In this document: piece by piece, positions 1-8,476 of the stretch
Numbering within the stretch: position 1 is the stretch's first letter
How the letters are laid out: each line of letters starts with the position of its first letter
From: Holophaga sp.
GTDB taxonomy: Bacteria > Acidobacteriota > Holophagae > Holophagales > Holophagaceae
Length of the DNA stretch: 31,102 nt
Assembly: GCA_031292735.1 (NCBI GenBank)
Contig: JARLGP010000169.1
Coordinates: forward strand, 1 to 31,102
Reading direction: 5' to 3'
Notes under the pieces: model-generated
Told to the model about the DNA's origin: nothing
Databases searched by the model: none
The model's input: only the letters and a program-made list of their open reading frames with translations
Position numbers and translations under genes: made by a program

Positions 1-186
1 ACGGATGTGCGCAGCGCCTACGTCCCGGCGAATATGCCCGCCATCGGCGACCTTTTCGATATGTTTAGCTTCCCGTAGCGGCGAACTTGGCGCCGCTTGC
101 GCAGCGGATGCCGCTTGGGCTACAGTTCCTGCGGCGACCAGGCCCGTCAAGAACATGCGCCGATCGATAGAGTTATCTGAGTTCAT
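1..186 (-). CDS. Twin-arginine-signal exported protein, N-terminus only (runs off left edge)
   Basis: This minus-strand reading frame starts with ATG at 186 and stays open to the window edge (62 codons). A GGAG ribosome-binding site lies six bases before the ATG. Residues 7-14 read IDRRMFLT, a twin-arginine (Tat) export motif, followed by an Ala/Gly-rich hydrophobic stretch (about 15-32) that ends in a likely AxA-type cleavage region. The protein should therefore be exported folded across the inner membrane, often with a cofactor. The visible mature part (about 30 residues) is too short to assign a family. It starts 19 bases after the stop of the transporter fragment upstream, so the two were probably co-transcribed. 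Base composition here is less GC-rich than in the genes to the right. Confidence 0.7.
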   Translation of the reverse strand, partial: MNSDNSIDRRMFLTGLVAAGTVAQAASAAQAAPSSPLREAKHIEKVADGGHIRRDVGAAHIR

Positions 187-205
187 TCTGGACTCCTTCT
201 ACAGG

Positions 206-448
206 TCAATGATCGGTCTCGTGCGAGAGCATGCCTCCCGCGCAAACTGCCAGGAAAACCCCAAGCCATTGCAGGCCGTCGAGCCGCTCGGACAGGAAGA
301 GATAGGCCAGTGCGACGGTGACCAGAGGATAGAGAGCGGTAAGAGGGACAGCCACGGAAGCCTTGGCGCCGCGTTCAAAGGCGGCGAAGAGAAGCCAAGT
401 GCCGACACCGTTTACGGAACCGGCGAGGATACCGAGGAAGGCGTGGTG
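206..448 (-). pseudogene. EamA/DMT-family membrane transporter, C-terminal 80 residues only
   Basis: The last 80 residues of a drug/metabolite transporter (EamA fold) are recognisable: a glycine-rich helix (LGILAGSVNGVGTWLLFAAF), a second helix ending in a PLTALYPLVTVALAY-type segment, the typical ERL linker, and a final helix (WLGVFLAVCAGG). This pattern is typical of the end of the second EamA repeat. Full-length members have about 10 helices and 280-300 residues, so roughly 200 N-terminal residues are missing. Upstream of about 448 the same frame only mirrors the AraC gene on the other strand. The gene is therefore cut at the junction described for 440-458. The substrate cannot be predicted. 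Confidence 0.65.
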
Positions 449-458
449 CCCAGGGGGA
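440..458. other. Junction between two unrelated, 5'-truncated genes
   Basis: Left of this point the minus strand encodes a good EamA transporter C-terminus. Right of it the plus strand encodes a good AraC-family regulator, beginning mid-way through its ligand-binding domain. Neither protein continues across. Base composition also shifts: 1-440 contains more A and T than 460-1126. The exact breakpoint can only be placed within about 15 bases. It could be a genomic deletion that removed the 5' ends of two divergent genes, a recombination junction, or a chimeric assembly join. Confidence 0.6.
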
Positions 459-1126
459 GCCTGGCCCTGCTGATGCCCGGCTTCGGGCACAGCTTCAAGC
501 GGCACCACCCGGAGACGCCGTTCGGGTTCACCGCCCTGCAGATGGACGGACCCTTCCCGGAGCCCCTGGTCTCGGTGCTGCAGCACCCCCCGCGCAAGTG
601 GCAGGAGGCCAGCTATGCGGTGCTCCGCAGCCAGAGCCTGAAGCAGCTGTTCGGCATCTTCACCCAGGAGATCGCCAATCCCGACGGGCTCCAGCTCATG
701 ACCCGGGAACTGTTCCTCATCCTGCTGGGCGCCGAGCTCACCCGCCTGTGCGAAAAGGAGGACCGGGCGCGGTTCCCCTACCGGCTGAGCCGCAGCACGC
801 TGCAGGTGGTGCTGGACCACATGGAGGCCCACCTGGGCGCGCCCAACAGCGTTCCTGAAATGGCCAAGCTGGCCCGCTGCACGCCGGACCACTTCATCCG
901 GCTGTTCCGCGAGGCCACCAGCACCACCCCGCACCAGTACCTGATCGAACGCCGGCTGCAGCGGGCGGTGCAGCTGCTGTCCGACGGCGAGCGGCCGCTG
1001 GACGTGGCCGAGTCGCTGGGCTTCTACGACGCCTCCGCCTTCACCCGCGCGTTCAAGCGGCGGTTCAACGTGCCGCCCAGCAAGTACGCCCAGGAAGCCT
1101 ACGACCGGCAGTTCAAGAAGAACTGA
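455..1126 (+). CDS. AraC-family transcriptional regulator, N-terminally truncated
   Basis: The frame is open from position 5, but only residues from about 455 onward look like a real protein. The first recognisable part (GSLALLMPGFGHSF) is the middle of an AraC-type cupin ligand-binding domain, which normally begins 40-60 residues earlier. The C-terminal ~100 residues form the double helix-turn-helix DNA-binding domain: SVPEMAKLARCTPDHFIRLFR is helix-turn-helix 1, and PLDVAESLGFYDASAFTRAF with the following GF-type region is helix-turn-helix 2. No start codon with a ribosome-binding site is evident near the truncated end. ATG codons at about 473 and 541 are in frame but would remove more of the sensor domain. 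The regulated genes are unknown. The neighbouring fragment suggests the truncation is structural. Confidence 0.7.
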   Translation, partial: GSLALLMPGFGHSFKRHHPETPFGFTALQMDGPFPEPLVSVLQHPPRKWQEASYAVLRSQSLKQLFGIFTQEIANPDGLQLMTRELFLILLGAELTRLCEKEDRARFPYRLSRSTLQVVLDHMEAHLGAPNSVPEMAKLARCTPDHFIRLFREATSTTPHQYLIERRLQRAVQLLSDGERPLDVAESLGFYDASAFTRAFKRRFNVPPSKYAQEAYDRQFKKN

Positions 1127-1187
1127 AGCGGCACGCCGCCGCGCACCTTGCCCCGGGTGGCCGCCCGGCTCCAGCGATGGCCGGAAC

Positions 1188-1217
1188 GGGTCCGGCCGAG
1201 GGGGCCGTTCCGGACCC
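1188..1217. repeat. Inverted repeat after the AraC gene, possible weak terminator
   Basis: GGGTCCGG (1188-1195) pairs perfectly with CCGGACCC (1210-1217) across a 14-base loop. It lies 62 bases after the AraC stop and 60 bases before guaC. There is no T-run after it, so a rho-independent terminator is only a possibility. Confidence 0.3.
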
Positions 1218-1277
1218 GGCAGCCCCCGAAGGGGCCGGGCGATGTAGACTGGATACCTTGTCCAGAAAGGCTCAGCC

Positions 1278-2288
1278 ATGCCCGAAACTGCCATCACCTT
1301 CGACGACGTGCTCCTGGTTCCGGCCTACAACCACCATGAGTCCCGTCGCATCGTCGACATCGGCATGACCGACAAGACCGGCAAGCTGACCCTGCAACTG
1401 CCGATCATGACCAGCAATATGGACACCATCACCGAGGACGGCATGGCCGACTTCATCTGGACCAAGGGCGGGATCGGGATCCTGCACCGGTTCTGCTCGG
1501 TGGAGGAGAACGTGGAAATGTTCAAGCGCTGCCAGGGCCCGACCTTCGTTTCGGTGGGGACCTCGGAGAAGGAGATGGAGCGGGTGGAGGCCCTGAAGGG
1601 GGCCGGGGCCCAGTTCTTCTGCGTGGACGTGGCCCACGGCCACGCCAAGTACGTGGGCAAGATGATCAAGCGCATGCGCCAGATGCTTCCTAATGAGTGC
1701 ATCATGGCGGGCAACGTGGCCACCTACGCCGGGGCCGACTACCTGGCCTCGGTGAAGGCCGACATCATCAAGGTCGGCATCGGCCCGGGCAGCGTCTGCA
1801 CCACCCGGATCAAGACCGGGTTCGGGGTGCCCCAGCTCACCGCCATCCAGGAGTGCGCCCGGGCCGACCGTTCCATCGTCGCCGACGGGGGCATCCGCTA
1901 CGCCGGGGACATCGTCAAGGCCCTGGCCTTCGGCGCCGATTTCGTCATGGTGGGGGGGATGCTGGCCGGCACCCGGCCCACCCCCGGGGAGCCGGTGTGC
2001 AACGAAAAGGGCGAGCCCACCCACAAGATCTACCGGGGCATGGCCAGCCGGGAGGCGGCCGACGATCACCTGGGCGGGCTGACCGGGTGGAAGACGTCCG
2101 AAGGGGTGTCCACCACCGTGCCGTACCGGGAGGACGAGGACGAGATCATCGCCGACATCATCGGCGGGCTGCGTTCGGGCCTCACCTACGCCGGTTCCAA
2201 CACCATCCGCGAACTGCAGCGCAAGCTCAACTACATCCTGGTCACCCCCGCCGCCCGGGTGGAGAGCCTGCCCCATCGATTGTTGTAA
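1278..2288 (+). CDS. guaC: GMP reductase (IMPDH/GMPR family, no CBS domains)
   Basis: The 336-residue protein is a single TIM-barrel of the IMP dehydrogenase/GMP reductase family. It shows the early FDDVLL motif (8-13), the nucleotide-site NMDT (47-50), the cofactor-side DVAHGH (117-122), the catalytic loop [11 protein letters not shown] with the nucleophile Cys174, and the phosphate-binding VADGGIR and VGGMLAG segments. IMP dehydrogenases usually carry a pair of CBS domains inserted near residue 100 and are about 490 residues long. Their absence and the length of about 336-347 residues favour GMP reductase, which converts GMP to IMP with NADPH in purine salvage. A CBS-less IMP dehydrogenase cannot be excluded by eye. 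The ATG at 1278 follows an AGAAAGG-type ribosome-binding site. The next gene starts 50 bases downstream on the same strand. Confidence 0.82.
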   Translation: MPETAITFDDVLLVPAYNHHESRRIVDIGMTDKTGKLTLQLPIMTSNMDTITEDGMADFIWTKGGIGILHRFCSVEENVEMFKRCQGPTFVSVGTSEKEMERVEALKGAGAQFFCVDVAHGHAKYVGKMIKRMRQMLPNECIMAGNVATYAGADYLASVKADIIKVGIGPGSVCTTRIKTGFGVPQLTAIQECARADRSIVADGGIRYAGDIVKALAFGADFVMVGGMLAGTRPTPGEPVCNEKGEPTHKIYRGMASREAADDHLGGLTGWKTSEGVSTTVPYREDEDEIIADIIGGLRSGLTYAGSNTIRELQRKLNYILVTPAARVESLPHRLL

Positions 2289-2338
2289 CTCATCCCAAGG
2301 GCCCGGGCTGCCGATACCTCACCTGGAGGGGGGCTCGC

Positions 2339-2905
2339 ATGGACATCAGCACGGCCGGCGCACTGAGCCTCTACACCTACCAGACCGCCCTGAAGAGCGC
2401 CCAGAGCTCGGGCGCCGCCCAGCCCACTTCCCAGGCCTCGGCGGTGTACCAGGCCCTCACCTCGGCCTACGCGGCGAACACCACCGTCTCCACCGGGGAT
2501 CCCCTCACCGATGCGGCCGGCGCCAGCAGCCAGGCTTCGCTGGTGAGCGGCATCTACTCGGCGGCCGCGGCCAGCGGCAGCACCAGCGCCATCGCCTCCC
2601 TTTCGGCCTCGCTGACCACCACGGTGGGCGGGACCAACGCCAGCACGGCCTACGGCCTGGTTTCCGGGCTGGGCGATGACGGCCTGCAGGGCATGGCCTC
2701 CGGCGCCCTCAACATGAACTCGGCCCTGGCCCTCACCGCCTATGCGGATACCAAGAGCGGCCTCACGTCCGGAACCCTCACCGACCTGGCCACCAGCCTC
2801 GCGGCCAGCGTTTACGGCAGCCAGCCGACCAGCGCCACAGGGCAGAGCGCCGCCCAGGACTCCCTCGCCAGTTCCCAGGCCAGCACCCTGGACCTACTGG
2901 GCTAG
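2339..2905 (+). CDS. Small Ala/Ser/Thr-rich protein of unknown function
   Basis: The 188-residue reading frame starts with ATG at 2339, after a strong GGAGG ribosome-binding site about ten bases upstream. Composition is dominated by Ala, Ser, Thr, Gly and Leu. There is no cysteine, no clear signal peptide and no transmembrane segment. The second half has semi-regular helical stretches (for example SALALTAYADTKSGLTSG). I recognise no domain. Such composition occurs in secreted or surface-structural proteins and in flagellin-like or linker proteins, but nothing here proves any of these. The 3' end overlaps the convergent tcdA gene by 12 bases. A good start signal and third-position GC typical of the region support it being real. 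Confidence 0.65.
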   Translation: MDISTAGALSLYTYQTALKSAQSSGAAQPTSQASAVYQALTSAYAANTTVSTGDPLTDAAGASSQASLVSGIYSAAAASGSTSAIASLSASLTTTVGGTNASTAYGLVSGLGDDGLQGMASGALNMNSALALTAYADTKSGLTSGTLTDLATSLAASVYGSQPTSATGQSAAQDSLASSQASTLDLLG

Positions 2906-3634
2906 CAGCCGCTCGATGACCTCCTGGGCCACCCTCAGCCCGAACAGCGCGGGCAGGTAGGAGATGGTGCCGATGGGGGTGCGCGGCCGGCCCGTGCCGT
3001 GGTGCTCGCCGGCGTCCTGGGGGTCGTGGGGCAGGGTGTTGCGCGCCGGCTCCACCGAAAAGACGCAGCGGATCCCGGTGCGGATGTCCCGGCGGTGCAG
3101 CCGCTGGCGCACCACCCGGGCCAGGGGGCAGATCCGGGTCTGGTCCAGGTCGTCGCACAGCACCTGGGCCCCGTCCAGGCGCCCGCCGGCGCCCATGCTG
3201 GACACCACCGGCAGGCCCAGCTCCACGCAGGTTTCCAGGAGCAGCACCTTGGAGGAGAGGGAATCGATGGCGTCCACCACCCCGTCCAGCTCCGGCTCCA
3301 GCAGGCCGTGCACGGTGTCCCCGTTGATGAAGACCTGCCGGGCATCCACCTGGCAGGCGGGGTTGATGTCCAGGATCCGGGCCTTCGCCGCCGCCACCTT
3401 GGGCTGGTCCAGGGTGGAATGCAGGGCGAACAGCTGGCGGTTGAGGTTGGTGGTGTTGCTGCAGTCGTAGTCCACCAGGCGCAGATGGCCCACGCCGGCC
3501 CGGGCCAGGGCCTCCACCGCGAACGAACCCACGCCCCCCAGGCCGAACACCGCCACTCGGGCTGCGGCCAGCCGGGCCATCCGCTCGGCGCCCAGCAGCT
3601 GTTCGGTGCGCGCGTACCATCTCACGGCAGCCAT
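2894..3634 (-). CDS. tcdA: tRNA threonylcarbamoyladenosine dehydratase-like E1 protein (ThiF/HesA/TcdA family)
   Basis: The 246-residue protein has the ThiF/MoeB/E1 adenylation fold. It starts with the RTEQLLG segment common in TcdA, then the ATP-binding GLGGVGS (31-37), VDYD (54-57), the N-x-N-R-Q signature (NLNRQ, 63-67), and the DAIDS loop (121-125). TcdA (CsdL) uses ATP to cyclise threonylcarbamoyladenosine at tRNA position 37 (t6A to ct6A). The RTGIRCVFSVEP and PIGTISYLPALFGL segments near the C-terminus match the TcdA subgroup better than MoeB or ThiF. No MoeB-type zinc CxxC pairs are seen. It overlaps the 3' end of tatD by 13 bases on the same strand, so the two form an operon. The start at 3634 is chosen because the frame has no better upstream ATG. 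Confidence 0.8.
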   Translation of the reverse strand: MAAVRWYARTEQLLGAERMARLAAARVAVFGLGGVGSFAVEALARAGVGHLRLVDYDCSNTTNLNRQLFALHSTLDQPKVAAAKARILDINPACQVDARQVFINGDTVHGLLEPELDGVVDAIDSLSSKVLLLETCVELGLPVVSSMGAGGRLDGAQVLCDDLDQTRICPLARVVRQRLHRRDIRTGIRCVFSVEPARNTLPHDPQDAGEHHGTGRPRTPIGTISYLPALFGLRVAQEVIERLLAQ

Positions 3635-4365
3635 CTCCGGAACAGCTGCCGGGCGTTCTGCTGGACCTGGACGGCCAGTTCCGGCCCCGCCCCGCGCACC
3701 CGGGCCCAGCCCGCGGCCACCTGGACCACGTGGGCCGGCTCCCGGTTCTCGCCGGCGCCGCCCGGGGCGTCGGTTTCGAACAGCAGCCGGGATCCGGCCA
3801 CCGAGGTCAGGGCCGGCGGTTCGCCCCGGGCGTAGCCGAAGGACAGGTGCAGGCCCAGCCCCTGCAGTTCGGCCGCCGTTTCCCGGGATCCGGAAAAGGC
3901 GTGCACCAGGCCGCCGGCGGCGGGAACCCCGGTGGCCCGCAGCAGGGCCACCAGCCGCCCCCAGGCGCGCACGCAATGGATGGACAAAGGCAGGTCCAGG
4001 TCCAGCGCCAGCCGAAGCTGGGTCTGGAAGGCGGCCTCCTGGCCGGCCCGGCCGGGCCGGCCCTGGGTGAAGTCCAGTCCGCATTCGCCGATCCCCGCCC
4101 CGGAAGCCTCCACCCGGGCCCGCAACCGGGTGGCCCAGCCCGCGGCCGCCTCCCCCGCGAACCAGGGGTGCAGGCCCAGCATGGGCAGGATGCAGGCGTG
4201 CTCCCGGGCCAGATCCAGCACCTGGTCCCAGTCCGCCTCCCGGGTGGCGCAGCAGACCATGTGGGTCACCCCGGCGGCCTGGGCCCGCGCCACCACCTCC
4301 GGAATCCGGCCGGCGAAGCGCGGGTTCTGCAGGTGGCAGTGGCTGTCGAAATAAGTGACGGACAT
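3622..4365 (-). CDS. tatD: TatD-family metal-dependent hydrolase (DNase)
   Basis: The 247-residue protein belongs to the TatD amidohydrolase-like family. Metal ligands are all visible: DSHCH (His9, His11), GECGLD (Glu94), IHC (His130), VHAFSG (His155) and the late FETDAP (Asp199). TatD enzymes are cytoplasmic 3'-5' exonucleases or endonucleases acting on DNA or RNA; the exact substrate cannot be told from sequence. The length is near the usual 255-265. It is the first gene of a two-gene operon with tcdA, whose start lies inside the tatD 3' end. The ATG at 4365 is preceded by only a weak ribosome-binding site (TGGA). A good promoter lies about 100 bases upstream in the AT-rich island. Confidence 0.85.
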   Translation of the reverse strand: MSVTYFDSHCHLQNPRFAGRIPEVVARAQAAGVTHMVCCATREADWDQVLDLAREHACILPMLGLHPWFAGEAAAGWATRLRARVEASGAGIGECGLDFTQGRPGRAGQEAAFQTQLRLALDLDLPLSIHCVRAWGRLVALLRATGVPAAGGLVHAFSGSRETAAELQGLGLHLSFGYARGEPPALTSVAGSRLLFETDAPGGAGENREPAHVVQVAAGWARVRGAGPELAVQVQQNARQLFRRWLP

Positions 4366-4469
4366 GGTTCCAGTCTAAGCTGCCGGGATCCTCCCATCGT
4401 CCTCCCTTGACCTGAGTCACGTGCATTAATTGTAAATTTTGATAATTTTAATATTGTAATAACTTAAAT

Positions 4470-4499
4470 ATATTATTTAAACTAGTTAAGTGCTGTCAA
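4470..4499 (-). promoter_or_regulatory. Predicted sigma-70 promoter of tatD-tcdA
   Basis: On the minus strand a perfect -35 TTGACA (plus positions 4494-4499) is followed after 18 bases by TAATAT (4470-4475). It would give a leader of about 100 nt ahead of tatD. Confidence 0.5.
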
Positions 4500-4531
4500 G
4501 AGCTAATCATAGGTAGTGAAAAGGTTCATTT

Positions 4532-4560
4532 TTGCTGGCATTAAATTAAGAATTTATTAT
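4532..4560 (+). promoter_or_regulatory. Predicted promoter of the NHL lipoprotein gene
   Basis: TTGCTG (4532-4537), a 17-base spacer and TATTAT (4555-4560) predict a start point near 4567. That leaves a leader of about 16 bases containing GGAG at 4572-4575, which fits an ATG at 4583 and argues against the GTG at 4565. Confidence 0.45.
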
Positions 4561-4582
4561 TATTGTGCCATTGGAGTTCTCC

Positions 4583-7500
4583 ATGACTCAAATCCTTGCT
4601 GTCCTTGTGACCAAGATGGCGCGGGCCAGGATCCGGACCTTCCGGCCCCTGGGCATCGCGCTCACGCTGCTGATGTTCCTGACCTTGGCCTGCTCGGGCA
4701 AGGGCGGGGCCGGAGCGGCGAACCAGGCGCCGACGATCACCTCCTTCGCGGCCGACCGGCCGGTCATCACCCTGGAGGAGAGCGCCAACCTCAGCTTCAC
4801 CTTCCAGAACGGCACCGGAACCCTCAACCAGAATATTGGTCCGGTCAACAGCGGCGGCACCGTGGCGGTGACGCCCACCGTGGACACCACCTACATCCTG
4901 GCCGTGCAGGGCGGCAGCGGCAGCCAGGAACAGGCGGTCACGGTGAAGGTGGCGCCCCTGCCCGTGGCGCCGGTGGTGCATCTGCCGGCGCAGGTGGCGG
5001 TGAACCAGAGCGGCCTGGTGGCGACGGTGGATGAGCAGCCGGGCAGCACCTACCTCTGGACCATCACCGGTGGAACCATCACCGCCGGTGCCACCAGCAC
5101 CATCGTGACCTTCACCGCGGGCCCGGCCGGCGCCATCCAGCTGCAGTGCACGGTCACCAACGCGGCCGGCAAGGTTTCCACGCCCGGCAGCGGCACCACC
5201 ACGGCGCAGGTCTCGGCCATCACCGGCTTCAACGCGACCCCGGCCGTCGTCACCGCCAGCGGCTCCACCACCCTCAACGCCACCTTCTCCGGCGGCACCG
5301 GCCAGGTCGATCCGGGCGGCCTTCCCATCACCAGCGGCGAGCCCCTGACCGTGCACCCCGCGGGGACCGGCACCGTGACCTACACCCTGACCATCTTCAA
5401 CGGCACCACGGCGGTGACCTCGGCCCAGGCCCTGGTGGCCGTGCTGCCGGCCATGGCCAACAGCCCCATCAGCGGCCCGGCCCAGGTGGCCGCCGGCCTC
5501 TCCTACCAGGCCTCGGTGCCCGAGCAGGAGGGCAGCACCTACCAGTGGCAGGTCGGCCAGGGCACCCTCACCGCGGGCGCCGGCACCCGCACCATCACCT
5601 TCACCGCGGGCGCCGCGGGGGCCAACCTGACCCTGGATTGCACCGTGACCAACCAGGCCGGAACCAGCGTCAGCGCGCCCACCGTGACCCTGCCCATCCA
5701 GCCGGCCCCGGCTCCGGGCAGCCTCACCGTGTCGCTGCTGCAGCCCTCGGTTCCCGCCGGCATGGCCGGGGTCCAGGCCCAGGTGAACCTGGTGCCGGGA
5801 GCGGTCAGCTACCAGTGGAACCTTTCCGCCGGCGCCATCACCGCGGGGGCCGGCAGCAACGTCATCGCCTTCACCGCCGGCCCCTTCGGGACCGCCACGG
5901 TCACCTGCACCGTGGCCCTGTCGGACGGCAGCACCCTGACTGGTTCGGCCGTGCTCCAGTCGACCCAGCCCACCATCAACCTGTTCCAGGCGGCCACGCC
6001 CTACGTCACCGCGTTCACCCAGACCGACCTCCATTTCAACTTCTCTGGCGGCACCGGCCTGCTCATCCCGGGCAACATCCCGGTGACGAGCCCCGGCTTC
6101 ATTCGGGCCGGCGCCGGCACCTACACCCTGGTCGTCACCGACCAGGCCGGCAACAGCGTCCCCCAGGATTGCACCCTCACCGAGGTGCCCGCGCCCGTCA
6201 TCGCCAGCTTCGGCGCCACCCATCCGTTTATCGGACCCGGCGCCCAGACCACCCTCCAGGCCACCTTCACCGGCGGCTCAGGATCGGTGGACCAGAACGT
6301 GGGCCTGATCAACACGGCCGTGCCGGTGGCCACCGGAGCCCTGGCCACCGGCACCATCTTCACCCTTACCGTCACCAACCCCGCGGGCGACACGGTCGCC
6401 CAGCAGACCACGGTGCGGGTGGGCAGCCTCCAGCTTCTGGCGGGGGTGCCGTCCGGCCCGGGCAATGGCGACGGCCAAGGTGCCTTCGCGCGCCTCAAGG
6501 CGCCGGGCGGCCTGGCCGTGGATGGCACCGGCAACTTCTATTTCGCTGACTTCGTCGACATGACCATTCGCAAGGTCGCTCCGGACGGTACGGTCACCCT
6601 CCTGGCCGGCACGCCCGGTGTGTCCGGAACCCAGGATGGTCCTGGGCGGCAGGCCCAATTCAACGTCCCCAACGGTGTGTCGGTGGATCTGGCCGGAAAT
6701 GTCTATGTGAGCGACCGGGAGAACCATACCATCCGGAAGATCGATCCCGCCGGGACGGTGTCCACCGTGGCCGGTGTGGCGGGAACGGCAGGCTTCGCCG
6801 ACGGGACCGGCGGCACCGAGGTCACCTTCAACCAGCCGCTGGGGATCGCCGTGAATCCCGCTGGCAACCGGGTCTATGTGGCGGACAGCGCCAATAACGA
6901 GGTCCGCGTCTTCGACCCCACCACGCTGCCGGTGCAAACGATCACCGTGGCCGGGGTGCGGGGGCGCACCGCATATGCGGATGGGCCGATCGGCACCTCC
7001 GCACTGGTTGAGCCCTCGGGTCTTGCCCTGGCCGGCGACAACCTCTACATCGCCGACCTGGGCGGAGCCACGGTGCGGATGTTGAACGTGGCCACCACCG
7101 TGGTGACCACGGTGGCTGGGGTCGCCAACAGCCCTGCCAGCGTCGATACCGCGCCCGGAACACAGGGCCGCTTCTCCCAGCCTGACAACCTCGCGCTGGA
7201 TGCCGGCGGGAACATCTACGTCTCCGACCTTCGGAACAGCGCGGTCCGGATGGTGCCGGCCCACACCAACCAGATCCTGACCCTCGCCGGCTCCACCACG
7301 GTGGCCGGGAACGCCGATGGCACGACCGCCACCCCGGGAGCTTCATCCACCGCGCGGTTCAATCAGCCCGATGGGCTGGCCGTGGATGGGGCAGGCAACA
7401 TCTACGTGACCGATCGGGTGGCGGGCACGCTGCGCAGGATTCCCGCCGCCGCCGGCGGCACCACCACCACCCTGGCCGGATCCTCCGCCCGGCCCGGATC

Positions 7501-8473
7501 GGTGGACGGCGTGCTGGCCGTGGCCACGTTCTCTTCGCCCCGCGGAATGGTCTTTGATCCCGCAGGCAACCTTTTTGTGGCCGACGGGAACAACAACACC
7601 ATTCGCAAGATCGACCCCAACGGGTTCGTGAGCACGTTCGCCGGGACCACCGCGCCCATCGTCGCACCTGCTCCGGCGGGTGGCATCGTCGACGGCGTCG
7701 GGCCCGGGGCCCGGTTCAACGCGCCTCGCTCTATCGTGGTGGATGCGGTGGGGAATCTGTATGTTTCCGACTCCGGCAGCCACACCATCCGCAGGATCGC
7801 CCAGGACACCACGGTGACCACCGTGGCCGGGACGGCCGGGACCGCGGCCTTTGTGGCCGGGAACGGGTTGACGGCGCAGTTCAACCGGCCGCAGGGGCTG
7901 GCTCTGGACAACCTGGGCAACCTGTACGTCGCCGACAGCGGCAACCACTGCGTTCGCAGGATCGACCCGGGCCTGAACGTCACCGTCCTGGCCGGCAACC
8001 CCGCGACCGCTGGCACCACCGACGGAGCGGCGGGCACGGGCCTGCTCATGAGCCCCTACGGTCTGGTCCTGGATGGCGCGGGCAACCTCATCGTCAGCGA
8101 CTCCGACGCCCACACCCTCCGCAAGATCGCCCTGGCGGACGGCACCCTGAGCACCCTGGCCGGGTTGCCCGGTGCGGTGGCCACGCCGGGTTTCGTGGAC
8201 GGGACGGGCGCCGCCGCGCGGTTCAACCAGCCCTTAAACTTGGCCCTGGATTCGGCCGGCAACATCCTGGTGGCGGACGCCGGCAATGAAGTGGTCCGCA
8301 TGGTTTCCCCCGCCGGGGTGGTGACCACCGCCGTGGGCATCCGGAACATGCGGGGCGTAGCCCCCGGGCCCCTGCCGGCGCCGTTCTCCGACCCCCAGGG
8401 CCTCGCGCTGGACGCCAGCGGCAACTACTACATCTCCACCATCGACGCCATCATGAAGGTTCTGCTCCAGTAG
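4583..8473 (+). CDS. Large lipoprotein with seven Ig-like modules and twelve NHL repeats
   Basis: This 1296-residue protein starts with a lipoprotein signal: an Arg-rich segment, a hydrophobic core (LGIALTLLMFLTLAC) and a lipobox cysteine followed by SGKGG. About residues 45-610 hold seven Ig/PKD-like modules of two kinds in the order A-B-A-B-B-A-A. Type A starts ITxFxA and has an F-GGTG loop; type B has EQxGSTYxW and TAGAGTxTITFTAG. From about 615 to the end are twelve NHL repeats of roughly 55 residues (pattern DG-AxFxxP-GLAVD-GNxYVAD-NxTIRKI). This suggests two six-bladed beta-propellers; the last repeat is short. It is probably anchored on the cell surface and binds a protein or polysaccharide, though no ligand can be predicted. 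I chose ATG 4583 for its GGAG site; ATG 4616 would also keep the signal. Its stop is three bases from the convergent purL stop. Confidence 0.85.
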   Translation: MTQILAVLVTKMARARIRTFRPLGIALTLLMFLTLACSGKGGAGAANQAPTITSFAADRPVITLEESANLSFTFQNGTGTLNQNIGPVNSGGTVAVTPTVDTTYILAVQGGSGSQEQAVTVKVAPLPVAPVVHLPAQVAVNQSGLVATVDEQPGSTYLWTITGGTITAGATSTIVTFTAGPAGAIQLQCTVTNAAGKVSTPGSGTTTAQVSAITGFNATPAVVTASGSTTLNATFSGGTGQVDPGGLPITSGEPLTVHPAGTGTVTYTLTIFNGTTAVTSAQALVAVLPAMANSPISGPAQVAAGLSYQASVPEQEGSTYQWQVGQGTLTAGAGTRTITFTAGAAGANLTLDCTVTNQAGTSVSAPTVTLPIQPAPAPGSLTVSLLQPSVPAGMAGVQAQVNLVPGAVSYQWNLSAGAITAGAGSNVIAFTAGPFGTATVTCTVALSDGSTLTGSAVLQSTQPTINLFQAATPYVTAFTQTDLHFNFSGGTGLLIPGNIPVTSPGFIRAGAGTYTLVVTDQAGNSVPQDCTLTEVPAPVIASFGATHPFIGPGAQTTLQATFTGGSGSVDQNVGLINTAVPVATGALATGTIFTLTVTNPAGDTVAQQTTVRVGSLQLLAGVPSGPGNGDGQGAFARLKAPGGLAVDGTGNFYFADFVDMTIRKVAPDGTVTLLAGTPGVSGTQDGPGRQAQFNVPNGVSVDLAGNVYVSDRENHTIRKIDPAGTVSTVAGVAGTAGFADGTGGTEVTFNQPLGIAVNPAGNRVYVADSANNEVRVFDPTTLPVQTITVAGVRGRTAYADGPIGTSALVEPSGLALAGDNLYIADLGGATVRMLNVATTVVTTVAGVANSPASVDTAPGTQGRFSQPDNLALDAGGNIYVSDLRNSAVRMVPAHTNQILTLAGSTTVAGNADGTTATPGASSTARFNQPDGLAVDGAGNIYVTDRVAGTLRRIPAAAGGTTTTLAGSSARPGSVDGVLAVATFSSPRGMVFDPAGNLFVADGNNNTIRKIDPNGFVSTFAGTTAPIVAPAPAGGIVDGVGPGARFNAPRSIVVDAVGNLYVSDSGSHTIRRIAQDTTVTTVAGTAGTAAFVAGNGLTAQFNRPQGLALDNLGNLYVADSGNHCVRRIDPGLNVTVLAGNPATAGTTDGAAGTGLLMSPYGLVLDGAGNLIVSDSDAHTLRKIALADGTLSTLAGLPGAVATPGFVDGTGAAARFNQPLNLALDSAGNILVADAGNEVVRMVSPAGVVTTAVGIRNMRGVAPGPLPAPFSDPQGLALDASGNYYISTIDAIMKVLLQ

Positions 8474-8476
8474 CCG

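Larger units (their letters stand above)
4410..4564. other. AT-rich intergenic island between divergent genes
   Basis: This 155-base stretch is mostly A and T, against roughly two-thirds GC on both sides. It separates the divergent tatD operon from the large lipoprotein gene and holds predicted promoters for both directions. I see no reading frame, transposon end or direct repeat in it. Confidence 0.6.

Noticed and set aside
5..454. N-terminal extension of the AraC frame
   Set aside because: The frame is open but the translation does not resemble an AraC sensor domain, and it is antisense to the Tat-signal and EamA coding sequence.
449..1297. Upstream extension of the EamA frame on the minus strand
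   Set aside because: Beyond 448 the translation turns into an Arg/Gly/Val-rich mirror of the AraC gene and has no membrane helices.
4541..6223. 560-codon minus-strand frame opposite the NHL lipoprotein
   Set aside because: Gly/Arg/His-rich antisense of the repeated Ig-like modules.
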